Below, in pieces: positions 36,157 through 44,588 of a DNA stretch of 64,000 bases. Source of the DNA: Clostridiales bacterium. Lineage in GTDB: Bacteria > Bacillota > Clostridia > Lachnospirales > Lachnospiraceae. Made by a program: the position numbers and the translations under genes. Location of the stretch: the NCBI GenBank assembly GCA_020859985.1, contig JAJBVD010000034.1:62001-126000 (forward strand), given 5' to 3'. Under the pieces are notes generated by a model. The model made no database searches and was not told the origin of the DNA. It saw nothing but the letters and a program-made list of their open reading frames with translations. The stretch's first letter is position 1; the number at the start of each line of letters is the position of its first letter.

Positions 36157-37386
36157 TTAATCCGCCATAATAATCGCATTCAGGTAAAATGGCACCACCG
36201 TATCCTGTGCTTCCACCAGCCGCACTTCCACCCGGTGAATTCCTTTAGGCATATGCTCGGTAACTGTCAAAAGCTCCAACTTATCTCCCCAGGTCTCATC
36301 AAAGTTTGCGTCCAGAAGCTTCCGGGTCGCAGGATCTCCATCCACGATGATCTCCGCGACCGGAGCAAAACGAGACGTGCCTTCCGCCGCAGATGGTCTT
36401 ACCGAGCGACGGAACTGCACGGCCACACCGGTCCCTTCCAGTTCGAATGTCATATGCGCGTCCTGTAAAGAAGATTCCCAGCCGTTTTTAAAATTGTCTG
36501 TAATATCGCTCTGCGGACGCAGGTCAGCCGCGAAGCCTTCCGCTTCTGCCGGTGTGTAATTCCTGTTGCTGTAACGAACGCTGTGCTCATATGTGTTCGC
36601 TGTCAAAGGAGCAGGCTGTACATCTGCTGCAGGAACCATGCTTTTGCTGCCATTCTGGCTCTGCTCAACACAATTCGAACCGTTTCCCGCATAATCAATA
36701 TGGCTTCCCGTCAGCTTTTCCTCACCTGCCTTTGTGAATGCTTCCGCTCGCACCGTTTCCAGATAGTACGTGATCACTGACGCCACCAGCTCGTGTCCGG
36801 CATCGTTCGGGTGCAGGTCGTCCGGAGTGATTTCACGGTTCGGAATACGCCCGGCGAGCAGCTCCGGATAGATCGAGCTCTGCATGCTCACACTCGGCAG
36901 GCCGTAATGACGTCCCACCTTTGCGTGCTGCAGCTGCGCGCTCGCACCATTGTCATAGCAGACATTATGAATCAGGATTACGGCCGGAGCACATTCACTG
37001 AAAAGGACTCGTCTGACCAGGCCCTCATAGGTTTCAAGAAAATGCTCCGTACTCTCATCATTGACTGAGAATTCAATGAATACAACATCCGGCTTATACT
37101 GCAGCAGGTCTGCCTCTACTCTCGCCGCACCATACTGTGAATCTGTCGCTCCGATGCCGGCATTCACATACGTGAAATCTGCTTTCGGGAACGTCTCTTT
37201 CCACCAGGAATACACGAGATACGCGTAACATGTCTGCGGCGTACTCGAAAGCGAACCATTGGTAATGGAACCCCCGATAAAGCCGACCGTCAGCTTCTCT
37301 CCTGCGGCTGCGCGCCGCATCACCGCCTTAAGGCGTTCCTCATTTCCACGGTTTACGATTCCTGCTTCTCTGTTGATGTCGTACAT
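36157..37386 (-). CDS. SGNH/GDSL-type esterase, probable carbohydrate esterase
   Basis: The 409-residue protein has the SGNH block I serine in VGFIGGSITNGS, a block II glycine in AGIGATDSQYG, block III in FIEFSVNDES and the Asp-His pair in TPDDLHPNDAGH. Between residues about 215 and 290 there is a low-complexity stretch, then a C-terminal beta domain (MTFELEGTGVAVQFRRSVR). No signal peptide is seen. It lies downstream of a second SGNH esterase and a sugar ABC importer on the same strand. Removal of acetyl groups from imported oligosaccharide is the inferred role. Confidence 0.8.
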   Translation of the reverse strand: MYDINREAGIVNRGNEERLKAVMRRAAAGEKLTVGFIGGSITNGSLSSTPQTCYAYLVYSWWKETFPKADFTYVNAGIGATDSQYGAARVEADLLQYKPDVVFIEFSVNDESTEHFLETYEGLVRRVLFSECAPAVILIHNVCYDNGASAQLQHAKVGRHYGLPSVSMQSSIYPELLAGRIPNREITPDDLHPNDAGHELVASVITYYLETVRAEAFTKAGEEKLTGSHIDYAGNGSNCVEQSQNGSKSMVPAADVQPAPLTANTYEHSVRYSNRNYTPAEAEGFAADLRPQSDITDNFKNGWESSLQDAHMTFELEGTGVAVQFRRSVRPSAAEGTSRFAPVAEIIVDGDPATRKLLDANFDETWGDKLELLTVTEHMPKGIHRVEVRLVEAQDTVVPFYLNAIIMAD

Positions 37387-37420
37387 AATTCTTCTCCCTG
37401 TCTGCTTTGTGTCAATTATT

Positions 37421-37548
37421 TTGTGTAACAGTTCAGAACAGCATCGAAAAGAAAAGACAATTGTTGAATGTCCAGTGGACGTCTACACGTCATTTCAGTC
37501 GGCGCTAAGCGGAGCGTAGACCTGTGGCCTGCTGTTCTGAATAATTAC
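37421..37548. repeat. Intergenic palindromic element with TTCAGAACAGCA arms
   Basis: The left end (TAACAGTTCAGAACAGCA) and the inverse right end (TGCTGTTCTGAATAATTAC) pair over about 16 bases. An inner stem joins GTCTAC and GTAGAC. The TTCAGAACA arm is shared with 15730-15783. It fills the gap between two esterase genes. Confidence 0.6.
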
Positions 37549-37563
37549 TGTTTTTCAAACAAA

Positions 37564-38613
37564 TCACCACGGAATCTTCAGCGAATCAATATAACCCGCC
37601 AGTTCCTCCGCCATCTCTTCCGCTTCCGGAATCCGGATATGTCCCGGCGTCCCGGCGCCGTTCCTCTTATATAAGAAATGATGAACCTTCGGGTCATTCA
37701 AGGCTTTGCATACCGCGTCAATCGCGCAGTCCCAGCTTTTGTCATGCTCCAGAATCGTCGTCGCGAGTATGATCTCCGCATCCGGGTAAATCTCTCTGAT
37801 ATGGCGTACAAATGCACCATAGCGTTCCCGCCAGTGTGCAGCCTGTGCGCCCTCATACTCTTCTTTCATAAAATCACAGGGATGACTGTCATTCTGTCCG
37901 ACCGCGATGACCACGACCTGCGGTGTCCAGAGGGAAAAATCCCAGGGCTTCATCACGCCCAGCGCCGGACTGTACCGCAGCTTGTCGTACACGCTCTCCA
38001 TCCCAACATAATCCGGATCATTGTAATAGCCAATGCCGTCATAAAGCGCCACACCGCCCTGTGCAATGTCATGAATCTCCGCATTCAGCTTTCGCGCCGT
38101 AATCCACGAATACGAATACCAGCTATTAGAAAATTCACCATTGTGCCATTCCGGATCCGGTTTGCCTACATAGTCCACAGCCTCAGCTACCTCACCGGCT
38201 GAAACGCTGTCGCCATAGACCTCGATTCTCCGCCCCGGCTTCGGCGGGCACGGCAGCAGTTCAACCGCGCCCTGAATTTCTATTCCGTGCAGAGTAAACG
38301 TATGGCAGGAATCCATACGTTTGAACAGCAGCAGGCTGTGCTCGCCCGGCGCAAGCTTTTCTGCGACCGTGTAGGTCTGCTGTTCCGTATTTTCAATCCG
38401 GAACTTTCCCTGCTCTCCATCGAGAATGTAACCCAGATAGTTGTCACAGTATGCGTTTTTGTTCGTCACGGTCACAAGCACGGCAGCGCTGCCCTGTACG
38501 GTAAAACGCAGAGCAACACTACTGCACGGAAAGACAAACACCGGAGCTTTTGGCTCCTCAAAATCGATTCTGCCGCTGTACTGCAGCAGCTCATGGTCCG
38601 GTGAAATATACAT
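37564..38613 (-). CDS. SGNH esterase with N-terminal jelly-roll domain, CE2-like
   Basis: The 349-residue product has an N-terminal beta domain (about residues 1-120) and a C-terminal SGNH domain. The nucleophile is in RRIEVYGDSVSAGEV, the oxyanion Asn in VVVIAVGQNDSHP and the catalytic His in GTPGHIRIPEAEEMAEEL. The order matches carbohydrate esterase family 2 acetylesterases acting on xylan and mannan side groups. There is no signal peptide. It lies 46 bases downstream of the MalG-type permease of the importer, so it is probably co-transcribed. Confidence 0.82.
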   Translation of the reverse strand: MYISPDHELLQYSGRIDFEEPKAPVFVFPCSSVALRFTVQGSAAVLVTVTNKNAYCDNYLGYILDGEQGKFRIENTEQQTYTVAEKLAPGEHSLLLFKRMDSCHTFTLHGIEIQGAVELLPCPPKPGRRIEVYGDSVSAGEVAEAVDYVGKPDPEWHNGEFSNSWYSYSWITARKLNAEIHDIAQGGVALYDGIGYYNDPDYVGMESVYDKLRYSPALGVMKPWDFSLWTPQVVVIAVGQNDSHPCDFMKEEYEGAQAAHWRERYGAFVRHIREIYPDAEIILATTILEHDKSWDCAIDAVCKALNDPKVHHFLYKRNGAGTPGHIRIPEAEEMAEELAGYIDSLKIPW

Positions 38614-38659
38614 GATGTTTTTCCTTCTCTTTCCTTCGTTTTCGATTGCTCCGGCTTCA

Positions 38660-39505
38660 TCAGCCCTTCACCGATCCGGCGGTCAGGCCGCTGTAAATCT
38701 GATCCTGACAGAAGATAAACAGGATCAGGGCCGGCAGAAGCGAGATGATCACGCCCGCGCAGATCAGATTGTACTGGCTTCCCAACGGACCTACGAATGT
38801 GTAGAGCGAGGTCGCCATCGTCCCCAGCCTCGTCTTATCCTGCAGGTACAGGTTTGCCGAATAGTATTCGTTGTAGGTGCCCACGCCTTTTAAGATGCAG
38901 GCAGTCACGATTGCCGGCTTTAAAAGCGGCAGATGGATTTTATAAAAAATCGTAAAGAGCGAAGCTCCATCCACGATCGCCGATTCGTCCAGCGAGATAT
39001 CGATGTTCTCGAAAAACTGAATGTAGATATAAATCGAGATGACATCGGTACCGCACATCATGATGATATATCCGTAAAGCTTATTAATAAATCCTAAATT
39101 ATTCATGATCTGATACAGGGAGACCTGCATCGCCACGCCCGGAAGCAGGGAGGCAAACAGGAACAGGTTCCGGATCAGATTGTTGAACGGGAATTTAAAC
39201 CGGTTCAGCACGTACGCCAGCTGTGTACCGATAAATACGGAAGCAAACAGTACACATACCAGAATGAGCACGGAGTTGAAAAACGCCCGCCCCATATTCG
39301 CTTTCTGGAATGCTTCTATAAAGTTGCCAAAATACAGCCCTTCCGGCAGTGTCATAACATTCGTCTGCTGGTATTCCGTCTCGGTCTTAAACGCGGTGAT
39401 CACGCAGGAGACGACCGGCAGAAGCGCAACAAACGAGAAAAACACCAGTGAAAAATATTTCAGGAAGGTCAAAACAGCCCTTTCCACTTTTTTTGCAGCA
39501 GTCAT
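38660..39505 (-). CDS. Carbohydrate ABC transporter permease, MalG-type (LplC-like)
   Basis: The 281-residue protein has six predicted helices, a conserved PEGLYFGNFIEAFQKANMG loop and the coupling loop DESAIVDGASLFTIFYKIHLP followed by LLKPAIVT. It pairs with the upstream MalF-type permease, whose gene ends 15 bases before. No ATPase gene is present, so a shared one is expected. Confidence 0.9.
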   Translation of the reverse strand: MTAAKKVERAVLTFLKYFSLVFFSFVALLPVVSCVITAFKTETEYQQTNVMTLPEGLYFGNFIEAFQKANMGRAFFNSVLILVCVLFASVFIGTQLAYVLNRFKFPFNNLIRNLFLFASLLPGVAMQVSLYQIMNNLGFINKLYGYIIMMCGTDVISIYIYIQFFENIDISLDESAIVDGASLFTIFYKIHLPLLKPAIVTACILKGVGTYNEYYSANLYLQDKTRLGTMATSLYTFVGPLGSQYNLICAGVIISLLPALILFIFCQDQIYSGLTAGSVKG

Positions 39506-39520
39506 TTTCCGTCGCCTCCT

Positions 39521-40570
39521 TTACCTGTTCTGTTCCGGCAGCGCAGAACCGCCGCTTTTGCTTTCCATTGCCTTCGCCCTGTGCTTTGCAGCACGCGCCG
39601 CCTGTTTGTCGCGTTTCTTGGCAGCGTTCGGATCTTCATCATCGCTGCTTCGGAACACATACTTAAAGAACAGGTTCTGCAGCAGAGTCGCGAACAGGAT
39701 GATCACCAGAAGAACCACTGCCATCGCGCTCGCCAGACCGACCTTCTGCTGTGTATGCGCGATCTCATGCATGACCACAAAGTAGGTTGCTGTACCATTC
39801 GCACCGCTCGTGATAACATAGGACGGCTCAAACGCACTTAAGGAACCAGTGATGGAAAGGATCACGTTCAGTGTGACGATCGTGCTGATGCTCGGAAGAA
39901 TCACATAGCGGAACTGCTGAAATTTATTCGCACCATCCAGCTGTGCTGCCTCGTAGAGCGTATTGTCCACAGACATGATCGCACCGATGAACAGCACCAT
40001 GTTCTGTCCAAAGTAACGCCACACGGAGGTCGCCACCAGAGAGATGTTATTGATCCTCTGGTCGCGCAGCCAGTACGGGAGGTTTTCCAGGTCAAATCCG
40101 CACCACTGAAGCACTGTATCAAAAACGTAGCCTCTGGTGTAGAAAAATTTGAAAATAAAACCTATCGCAATACCATTGATCAGATAAGGGAAGAACATAC
40201 ATCCTTTAAAAAGCTTTCCGCCCTTTACTTTAAAACTCAGTATCGTTGCCAGATAGAGCGCAAGAGCCAGCTGCACAATAGATCCGGCCATATAATAAAG
40301 GCTGAGCTTCAGCGCGCCGAAGCAGTCGTCTCTCTGGAACACGCGGATATAGTTCTTCAATCCGACCCAGGTCCGCTCACCTACATATTTCATATTGTAA
40401 AAGCTAAACTGAAACATCTCGCCAAACGGCAGATATGTAAACACAAATAAGAGCAGAAGCGGAATCGTCATAAAAGCGATCATCACCTGCACCTGCTGGC
40501 CGTCCCTGCTTTTCATCCATTCTTTAAATGTGCGCTTTTTCTTTTTCTTCACAGCAACTGTCCCCGCCAC
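39521..40570 (-). CDS. Carbohydrate ABC transporter permease, MalF-type (LplB-like)
   Basis: The 349-residue protein starts with a basic segment (VKKKKKRTFKEWMKSRD), then helices including MIAFMTIPLLLLFVFTYLPF. It has the coupling loop YEAAQLDGANKFQQFRYVILP. The C-terminus is a charged Lys/Arg/Ala tail after the last helix (DPNAAKKRDKQAARAAKHR), longer than in most members. It follows the binding-protein gene after a 300-base gap containing hairpins. Confidence 0.88.
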   Translation of the reverse strand: MAGTVAVKKKKKRTFKEWMKSRDGQQVQVMIAFMTIPLLLLFVFTYLPFGEMFQFSFYNMKYVGERTWVGLKNYIRVFQRDDCFGALKLSLYYMAGSIVQLALALYLATILSFKVKGGKLFKGCMFFPYLINGIAIGFIFKFFYTRGYVFDTVLQWCGFDLENLPYWLRDQRINNISLVATSVWRYFGQNMVLFIGAIMSVDNTLYEAAQLDGANKFQQFRYVILPSISTIVTLNVILSITGSLSAFEPSYVITSGANGTATYFVVMHEIAHTQQKVGLASAMAVVLLVIILFATLLQNLFFKYVFRSSDDEDPNAAKKRDKQAARAAKHRAKAMESKSGGSALPEQNR

Positions 40571-40603
40571 AGAAATCCTCCTTTCTGAATCATCAGTTCA
40601 TCT

Positions 40604-40630
40604 GTAACTGTTCCGAACCTTACCGGTTAC
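40604..40630. repeat. Short intergenic palindrome, GTAACTG family
   Basis: Arms GTAACTG and CGGTTAC flank TTCCGAACCTTAC. A half copy (GTAACTGTTCAGTGCC) follows at about 40655-40670. Both lie in the gap between the binding-protein gene and the first permease. Confidence 0.6.
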
Positions 40631-40741
40631 GTCCATCACAAACTGTCTTCCTTCGTAACTGTTCAGTGCCTTTCTGCTAAATACAGCCGGGTACGACATC
40701 AACTGCCAAAGTGCACTGCCCGACCCTGCGTATCAGTAAAG

Positions 40742-40769
40742 GAGCCAGAGAAGAAATCCCCTCTGGCTC
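40742..40769. other. Hairpin between glycan-binding-protein and permease genes
   Basis: Perfect nine-base arms GAGCCAGAG and CTCTGGCTC flank a ten-base loop. It lies 102 bases after the binding-protein stop, the fourth case of this layout in the window. The remaining gap 40571-40870 contains no gene. Confidence 0.7.
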
Positions 40770-40870
40770 ACTTTTCTCATCGAAACTGTCCGAAGCCGGA
40801 GCAAACCAGGCGGTTATGAACTGCACCTCCTGTATGCAGCAGCAATCATCCGAACAAGTCTTTCTTCATT

Positions 40871-42229
40871 TTAGTATGTAGTCGTCTCGATTCCGAGATA
40901 ATCCTGCGCGTCATTCCATGCCGCGGTCCAGTCTGCCATGATCTCGTCGAAGGTCTCAGCGCCCGTGAACGCGGACTCTACGATTCTCTGAATCTTGGAG
41001 TTGCCGCCTGCGTTGAAGGACAGTTCAGACTCAGCGTTGATATCGTCAAGGAGCGTCTCCTCGCCTTCCACTGCAGCAACATCGGTCAGCAGTACGCAGC
41101 CGTCAAATGCGGAGAATACCTCCGGCATCTCTCCGGTCTTATCAACCGGGTAGCCGCCTTCCAGCTCGCACCATCCGGACTCCTCGGTCATCCATTTTAC
41201 GAAGATCAGAGAAGCGGTGATGTTTGTGTCAGAGCTGTTCACATTGATCGCGTAGTTGTAATCTCCGCCTGCGCTCGCATACTGAGTACCGTCTACCGTG
41301 ATCGGGAACGGCATGTAGCCGATGTCGTCGCCGTTGTCGCCGGCTTCTACCATCTGGATATAAGCCCAGGAGCCGAGTACCATGCAGCCGATCTCGCCGT
41401 TGTTGATCATGCTCTTGCAGCCTTCCCAGTCGGTCGTGGTGTAGTCGTCCTCGATGAGGCCTGCAGCAACTGCGTCATAGAGAATCTTGTAAACATTGTA
41501 AGCGCCTGTGCCGTCGCCCGGATCTGAGAACGGATCCGCGTCATGCGCGAACTTCTGATTCATGTAGGTGTCGTCGCCGTCTGATACGATGCCGACGTAA
41601 GCATCCCATGCACCCATTGTCCAGCCTGCAGCGTAGTTCGTGTAAAGCGGGATTGCGTCGGTGTTGTCCGCGATCGCCTGCAGAGCTGCGATAAACTCAT
41701 CCGGAGTCGTCGGAGTCTCTGTGATACCGGCCGCCTCGAACACTGCCTTGTTGTAAACGATGCCCTGTGCATTGCCCATGTACGGAATACCATAGCTCAG
41801 ACCGTTATAAGAATATGCGTCCGCGAAATTGATCAGCTCGCTCATCTCCTCGGTCGTGCCGTAAGAATAGAAATAGGTCGGCAGCTCGTCCGCGTCGATC
41901 GCCGGAATGAACATGATGTCGCCCCAGTCGCCTGTGGACAGACGAAGAAGGGAATCCTCCGCGTAATCCGTAACGCCCTCTGTGGTAACGGTGATGTTCG
42001 GATATACTTCATTGAATGCAGCGATCAGCTCTGCCATCGTGCCGTCTTCCTCACGGTCAGTCTTGTGATGGATGAACTTGATGGAAGCTTCCAGATCCGT
42101 ATAGTCCTCGCCAAGTACGATGTCCGCATATGCCGGAATACTGCTCTCTTCATCAGCAGATGCAACCATGGACAGAGAAGCTGCCATGGATACCGCCATA
42201 ACAACGGCAAGTGCCTTCTTTAATTTCAT
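40871..42229 (-). CDS. Extracellular carbohydrate-binding protein of ABC importer
   Basis: The 452-residue family 1 binding protein has a signal peptide (MKLKKALAVVMAVSMAASLS) apparently cut at VASADEE, with no lipobox cysteine. The body shows LIAAFNEVYPNITVTTEGVT, GDIMFIPAIDADELPTYFYS, YGIPYMGNAQGIVYNKAVFE and EIGCMVLGSWAYIQMVEAG. ATG 42229 follows AAGGAGGAC; an upstream frame to 42310 has no site. It is the first gene of an operon with two permeases and two SGNH esterases, which points to an acetylated oligosaccharide. That cargo is inference. Confidence 0.9.
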   Translation of the reverse strand: MKLKKALAVVMAVSMAASLSMVASADEESSIPAYADIVLGEDYTDLEASIKFIHHKTDREEDGTMAELIAAFNEVYPNITVTTEGVTDYAEDSLLRLSTGDWGDIMFIPAIDADELPTYFYSYGTTEEMSELINFADAYSYNGLSYGIPYMGNAQGIVYNKAVFEAAGITETPTTPDEFIAALQAIADNTDAIPLYTNYAAGWTMGAWDAYVGIVSDGDDTYMNQKFAHDADPFSDPGDGTGAYNVYKILYDAVAAGLIEDDYTTTDWEGCKSMINNGEIGCMVLGSWAYIQMVEAGDNGDDIGYMPFPITVDGTQYASAGGDYNYAINVNSSDTNITASLIFVKWMTEESGWCELEGGYPVDKTGEMPEVFSAFDGCVLLTDVAAVEGEETLLDDINAESELSFNAGGNSKIQRIVESAFTGAETFDEIMADWTAAWNDAQDYLGIETTTY

Positions 42230-42579
42230 AGTGTTGTCCTCCTTATTATTATGAAATCTGTTTCGATAACATAGCCACATTATAGGAATTTCTTCTATTT
42301 TGTACATCATTCATTTTTGGCTTTTTATCATTCATTTTTGTTTTCAACGTCATTTTATATGTTTTTTACAAAATCTGATTTAAAATTTTGTTCATGTTTG
42401 CCTGTGTTTTTCTTTGCTAGAGATTAAATTAATTCATTTTAGTTAATTTAATTACTTAAAATTACTCCTTCTTGTTTTCCTGTGGAAACAGTTGTATAAT
42501 TGTCACACGAAGGAACGAAGTTCCGATAGTGTGACCTATCAGAAGAAAAATGTGCTTGCATACAAGGAGAACCGCGCAG
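42230..42579. promoter_or_regulatory. Divergent control region between glycan importer and AraC gene
   Basis: The AraC promoter is TTGTTT (42472-42477) and TATAAT (42495-42500), 17 bases apart. Just after it, GTCACAC (42502-42508) and GTGTGAC (42529-42535) flank an inner GGAAC/GTTCC stem, a strong hairpin or operator at the transcript start. An AT-rich palindrome pairs TTAAATTAA (42424-42432) with TTAATTTAA (42443-42451). On the leftward side TATAAT (42279-42284, minus) is followed by the palindrome TGTTTCGATAACA (42259-42271), a LacI-type operator candidate. Confidence 0.55.
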
Positions 42580-43523
42580 ATGGATACAGGTAACCAAATG
42601 ATAAACTCACCGGAAGATGCTCCGGAAATGTTTTTTCACCATGAATCAGTCCTGTCATATTTTGAGAAAGAACACTGGCTTCTGAATGATCATATGCCCG
42701 GAATGTATTACGGGGGAAGGTTCCGTCTGAGTTCTACAACACAGCTCCGTTCAGATTCTTTTCCCTGCTTTCTGCTTCTCTATGTTTTTTCCGGAAGCGG
42801 TACGCTGCTTAGGCAGGGCAGCGCTCTGTTTCTGTCGGAAAGATCTGTTCTGTTGCTCAACTGTGAGAGTGAGGAGTCCCTTCAGCTTCGAATCGCGCCG
42901 CCGGAGATGGACTGTGCCATGTTTTTTCTGCGGTCAGACGAGGCGGCAGCATATTATGACCTTCTGAACGCACAGGCTCCCCCCTGCTTTCCCTGCCTCT
43001 TTCTTCTGATATCGAGTACTCCATCCGTCAGCTTCTGAAGATCGTTCCGATCCGCTCCGTTCCGGCATCTGTCAGTGCCTCGAAATGGATTGTCAGCATA
43101 CTTTCCGAACTCTGCAGCCTGATCCTGACGGACAACCGTTCCGCAGAGTTTATCCCGGACTACATCAGGGAAATGAAAGAGACCTTCGACCAGTCCTATC
43201 ACGTTCCTCTTCATCTGGAGGAGTTTGAGATCCGGTTTTCCATCCGAAAGGAACGGCTTTGCCGGGAATTCTCCCATTATTACGGAATGCCGCCGCTTCG
43301 CTACCTGAATGCCCGCCGCATGGAAGCCGCCAAAGATCTGCTGCTTTCCACCAATATGCGGGTATACGAGGTCGGCAACGCAGTGGGAATTGAGAACACA
43401 AACCACTTTATCAATCTGTTCAAAAAAAGCACCGGAGTGACTCCCATGCTTTTTAAAAAGAATGCTCCGGCAACGGTATGCGGGCTGCACTCTCCCCATA
43501 AACCAGATGCCCGTCCGCAGTAA
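42580..43523 (+). pseudogene. AraC-family regulator broken by a -1 frameshift in a C6 run
   Basis: Reading from ATG 42580 (after AAGGAGA) gives the N-terminal sensor half (FFHHESVLSYFEKEHWLLND, then FSGSGTLLRQGSALF) and then runs out of frame at 43038. The other frame is open from the C run at 42979-42984 through to 43523. It supplies the missing linker (DIEYSIRQLLKIVPIRSVPA) and the AraC helix-turn-helix pair (LEEFEIRFSIRKERLCREF, MRVYEVGNAVGIENTNHFIN, LFKKSTGVTPM). One extra C in the run restores a single 315-codon gene. Sequencing error, phase variation by slippage or real loss are all possible. It is divergent from the glycan importer and overlaps the LacI gene end by 71 bases. Confidence 0.8.
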
Positions 43524-44493
43524 AGACTCCGGGCTGATAGCCGGCATCTTCAATTTTATGTATCAGCTTTTCGAGAGCCTTTGCAACCATCGCTTTACTG
43601 TTTGGCTCATAGGTCGTGATTGCAGTCCGGCAAAGCCAGGGATAAAGAAAATTGTCAAAGCCGACAACGGAAATATCCTGAGGGACATGCAGGCCGCGTT
43701 CCTCCAGAATGCGGATCATGGTGGCCGCCGTCAGATCGCAGTTGCATACCAGCGCAGTCGGCATCTCCTTCGGAAAGCGCTGCATCTGTTCCTCATCCAT
43801 ATTGCCTGTCTTCGGATCCCGGTCTCCGATCAGCCAGTCCGGCTCCATCTCCACACCATGCTCAAGCAGGGCATGCCGATACCCGAAATAGCGGTCGGTG
43901 ATGCTCTGTGTGGCAAGCAGATTCCCGACAAACGCAATGCGGCGATGCCCCAGATCAAATAAATGATTGGTCAGCGCATACATGCCATGATACCCGTTCG
44001 AGATCACTGCGTCGCAGTCCGGCGTCCCATCATAGAAATCCAGATAGACCACCGGCACTTCGCATTCTTTTTTCAGGTGTTCCAGATATCCCTTCTTAAG
44101 TTCCCCAATGATAATAATGCCATTCACGCGTTTCTCCACGGAAAGCTTAGGAAGATCCATCTGCTCCTCCGCCTCCGCGGAAACGAGCTCCAACAACGTG
44201 AAGCTGCCTTCCGCGACCGCCTTCGTCGTCACATCCTGGTACATCTGCCAGTAAAAGGAGTCATATTTTCCGAGAAAATGCTCCGCGATCAGGATCCCGA
44301 ATATATAGCTGCGCATCTGGTTCTTCTTTTTCACGGCAGACGGAGTCTGATAGCCCATCTCTTCCGCGATGGTCTTAATCCTCGTCCGCATTTCCCGGCT
44401 GACGCCCTTTTTATCGGAAAGCGCCTTTGACACGGTGACCGTGCTGACGCCGACCCGTGCGGCAATATCAGAAAGCTTTACTGTTTTCGGCAT
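43453..44493 (-). CDS. LacI-family transcriptional regulator
   Basis: The 346-residue repressor has the N-terminal helix-turn-helix KLSDIAARVGVSTVTVSKAL, the hinge region RIKTIAEEMGYQTPS and a periplasmic-binding-like sensor (GIIIIGELKKGYLEHLK, NHLFDLGHRRIAFVGNLLAT, ISVVGFDNFLYPWLCRTAIT). ATG 44493 follows GGGGTG. It lies beside the glycan importer and its AraC gene, so it probably controls that locus. A palindrome at 42259-42271 inside the importer promoter is a candidate operator. Its 3' end overlaps the AraC gene tail. Confidence 0.88.
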   Translation of the reverse strand: MPKTVKLSDIAARVGVSTVTVSKALSDKKGVSREMRTRIKTIAEEMGYQTPSAVKKKNQMRSYIFGILIAEHFLGKYDSFYWQMYQDVTTKAVAEGSFTLLELVSAEAEEQMDLPKLSVEKRVNGIIIIGELKKGYLEHLKKECEVPVVYLDFYDGTPDCDAVISNGYHGMYALTNHLFDLGHRRIAFVGNLLATQSITDRYFGYRHALLEHGVEMEPDWLIGDRDPKTGNMDEEQMQRFPKEMPTALVCNCDLTAATMIRILEERGLHVPQDISVVGFDNFLYPWLCRTAITTYEPNSKAMVAKALEKLIHKIEDAGYQPGVFTADGHLVYGESAARIPLPEHSF

Positions 44494-44588
44494 ATTTTCA
44501 CCCCGATTCTCCGCCGGGTCACAGCGAAAACGCCGGCCGAAGCGGAGCAGAAAGCGCTCCCCCGACGTCAGCTGTACCTCCCCGCGGC

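Noticed and set aside
7304-40630. CRISPR array made of the recurring palindromes
   Set aside because: The units are single and kilobases apart, with no regular spacers and no cas genes.
42961-43000. Programmed -1 frameshift in the AraC gene
   Set aside because: There is no slippery heptamer of the known type and no downstream stimulator was seen. A simple one-base loss in the C run explains it.
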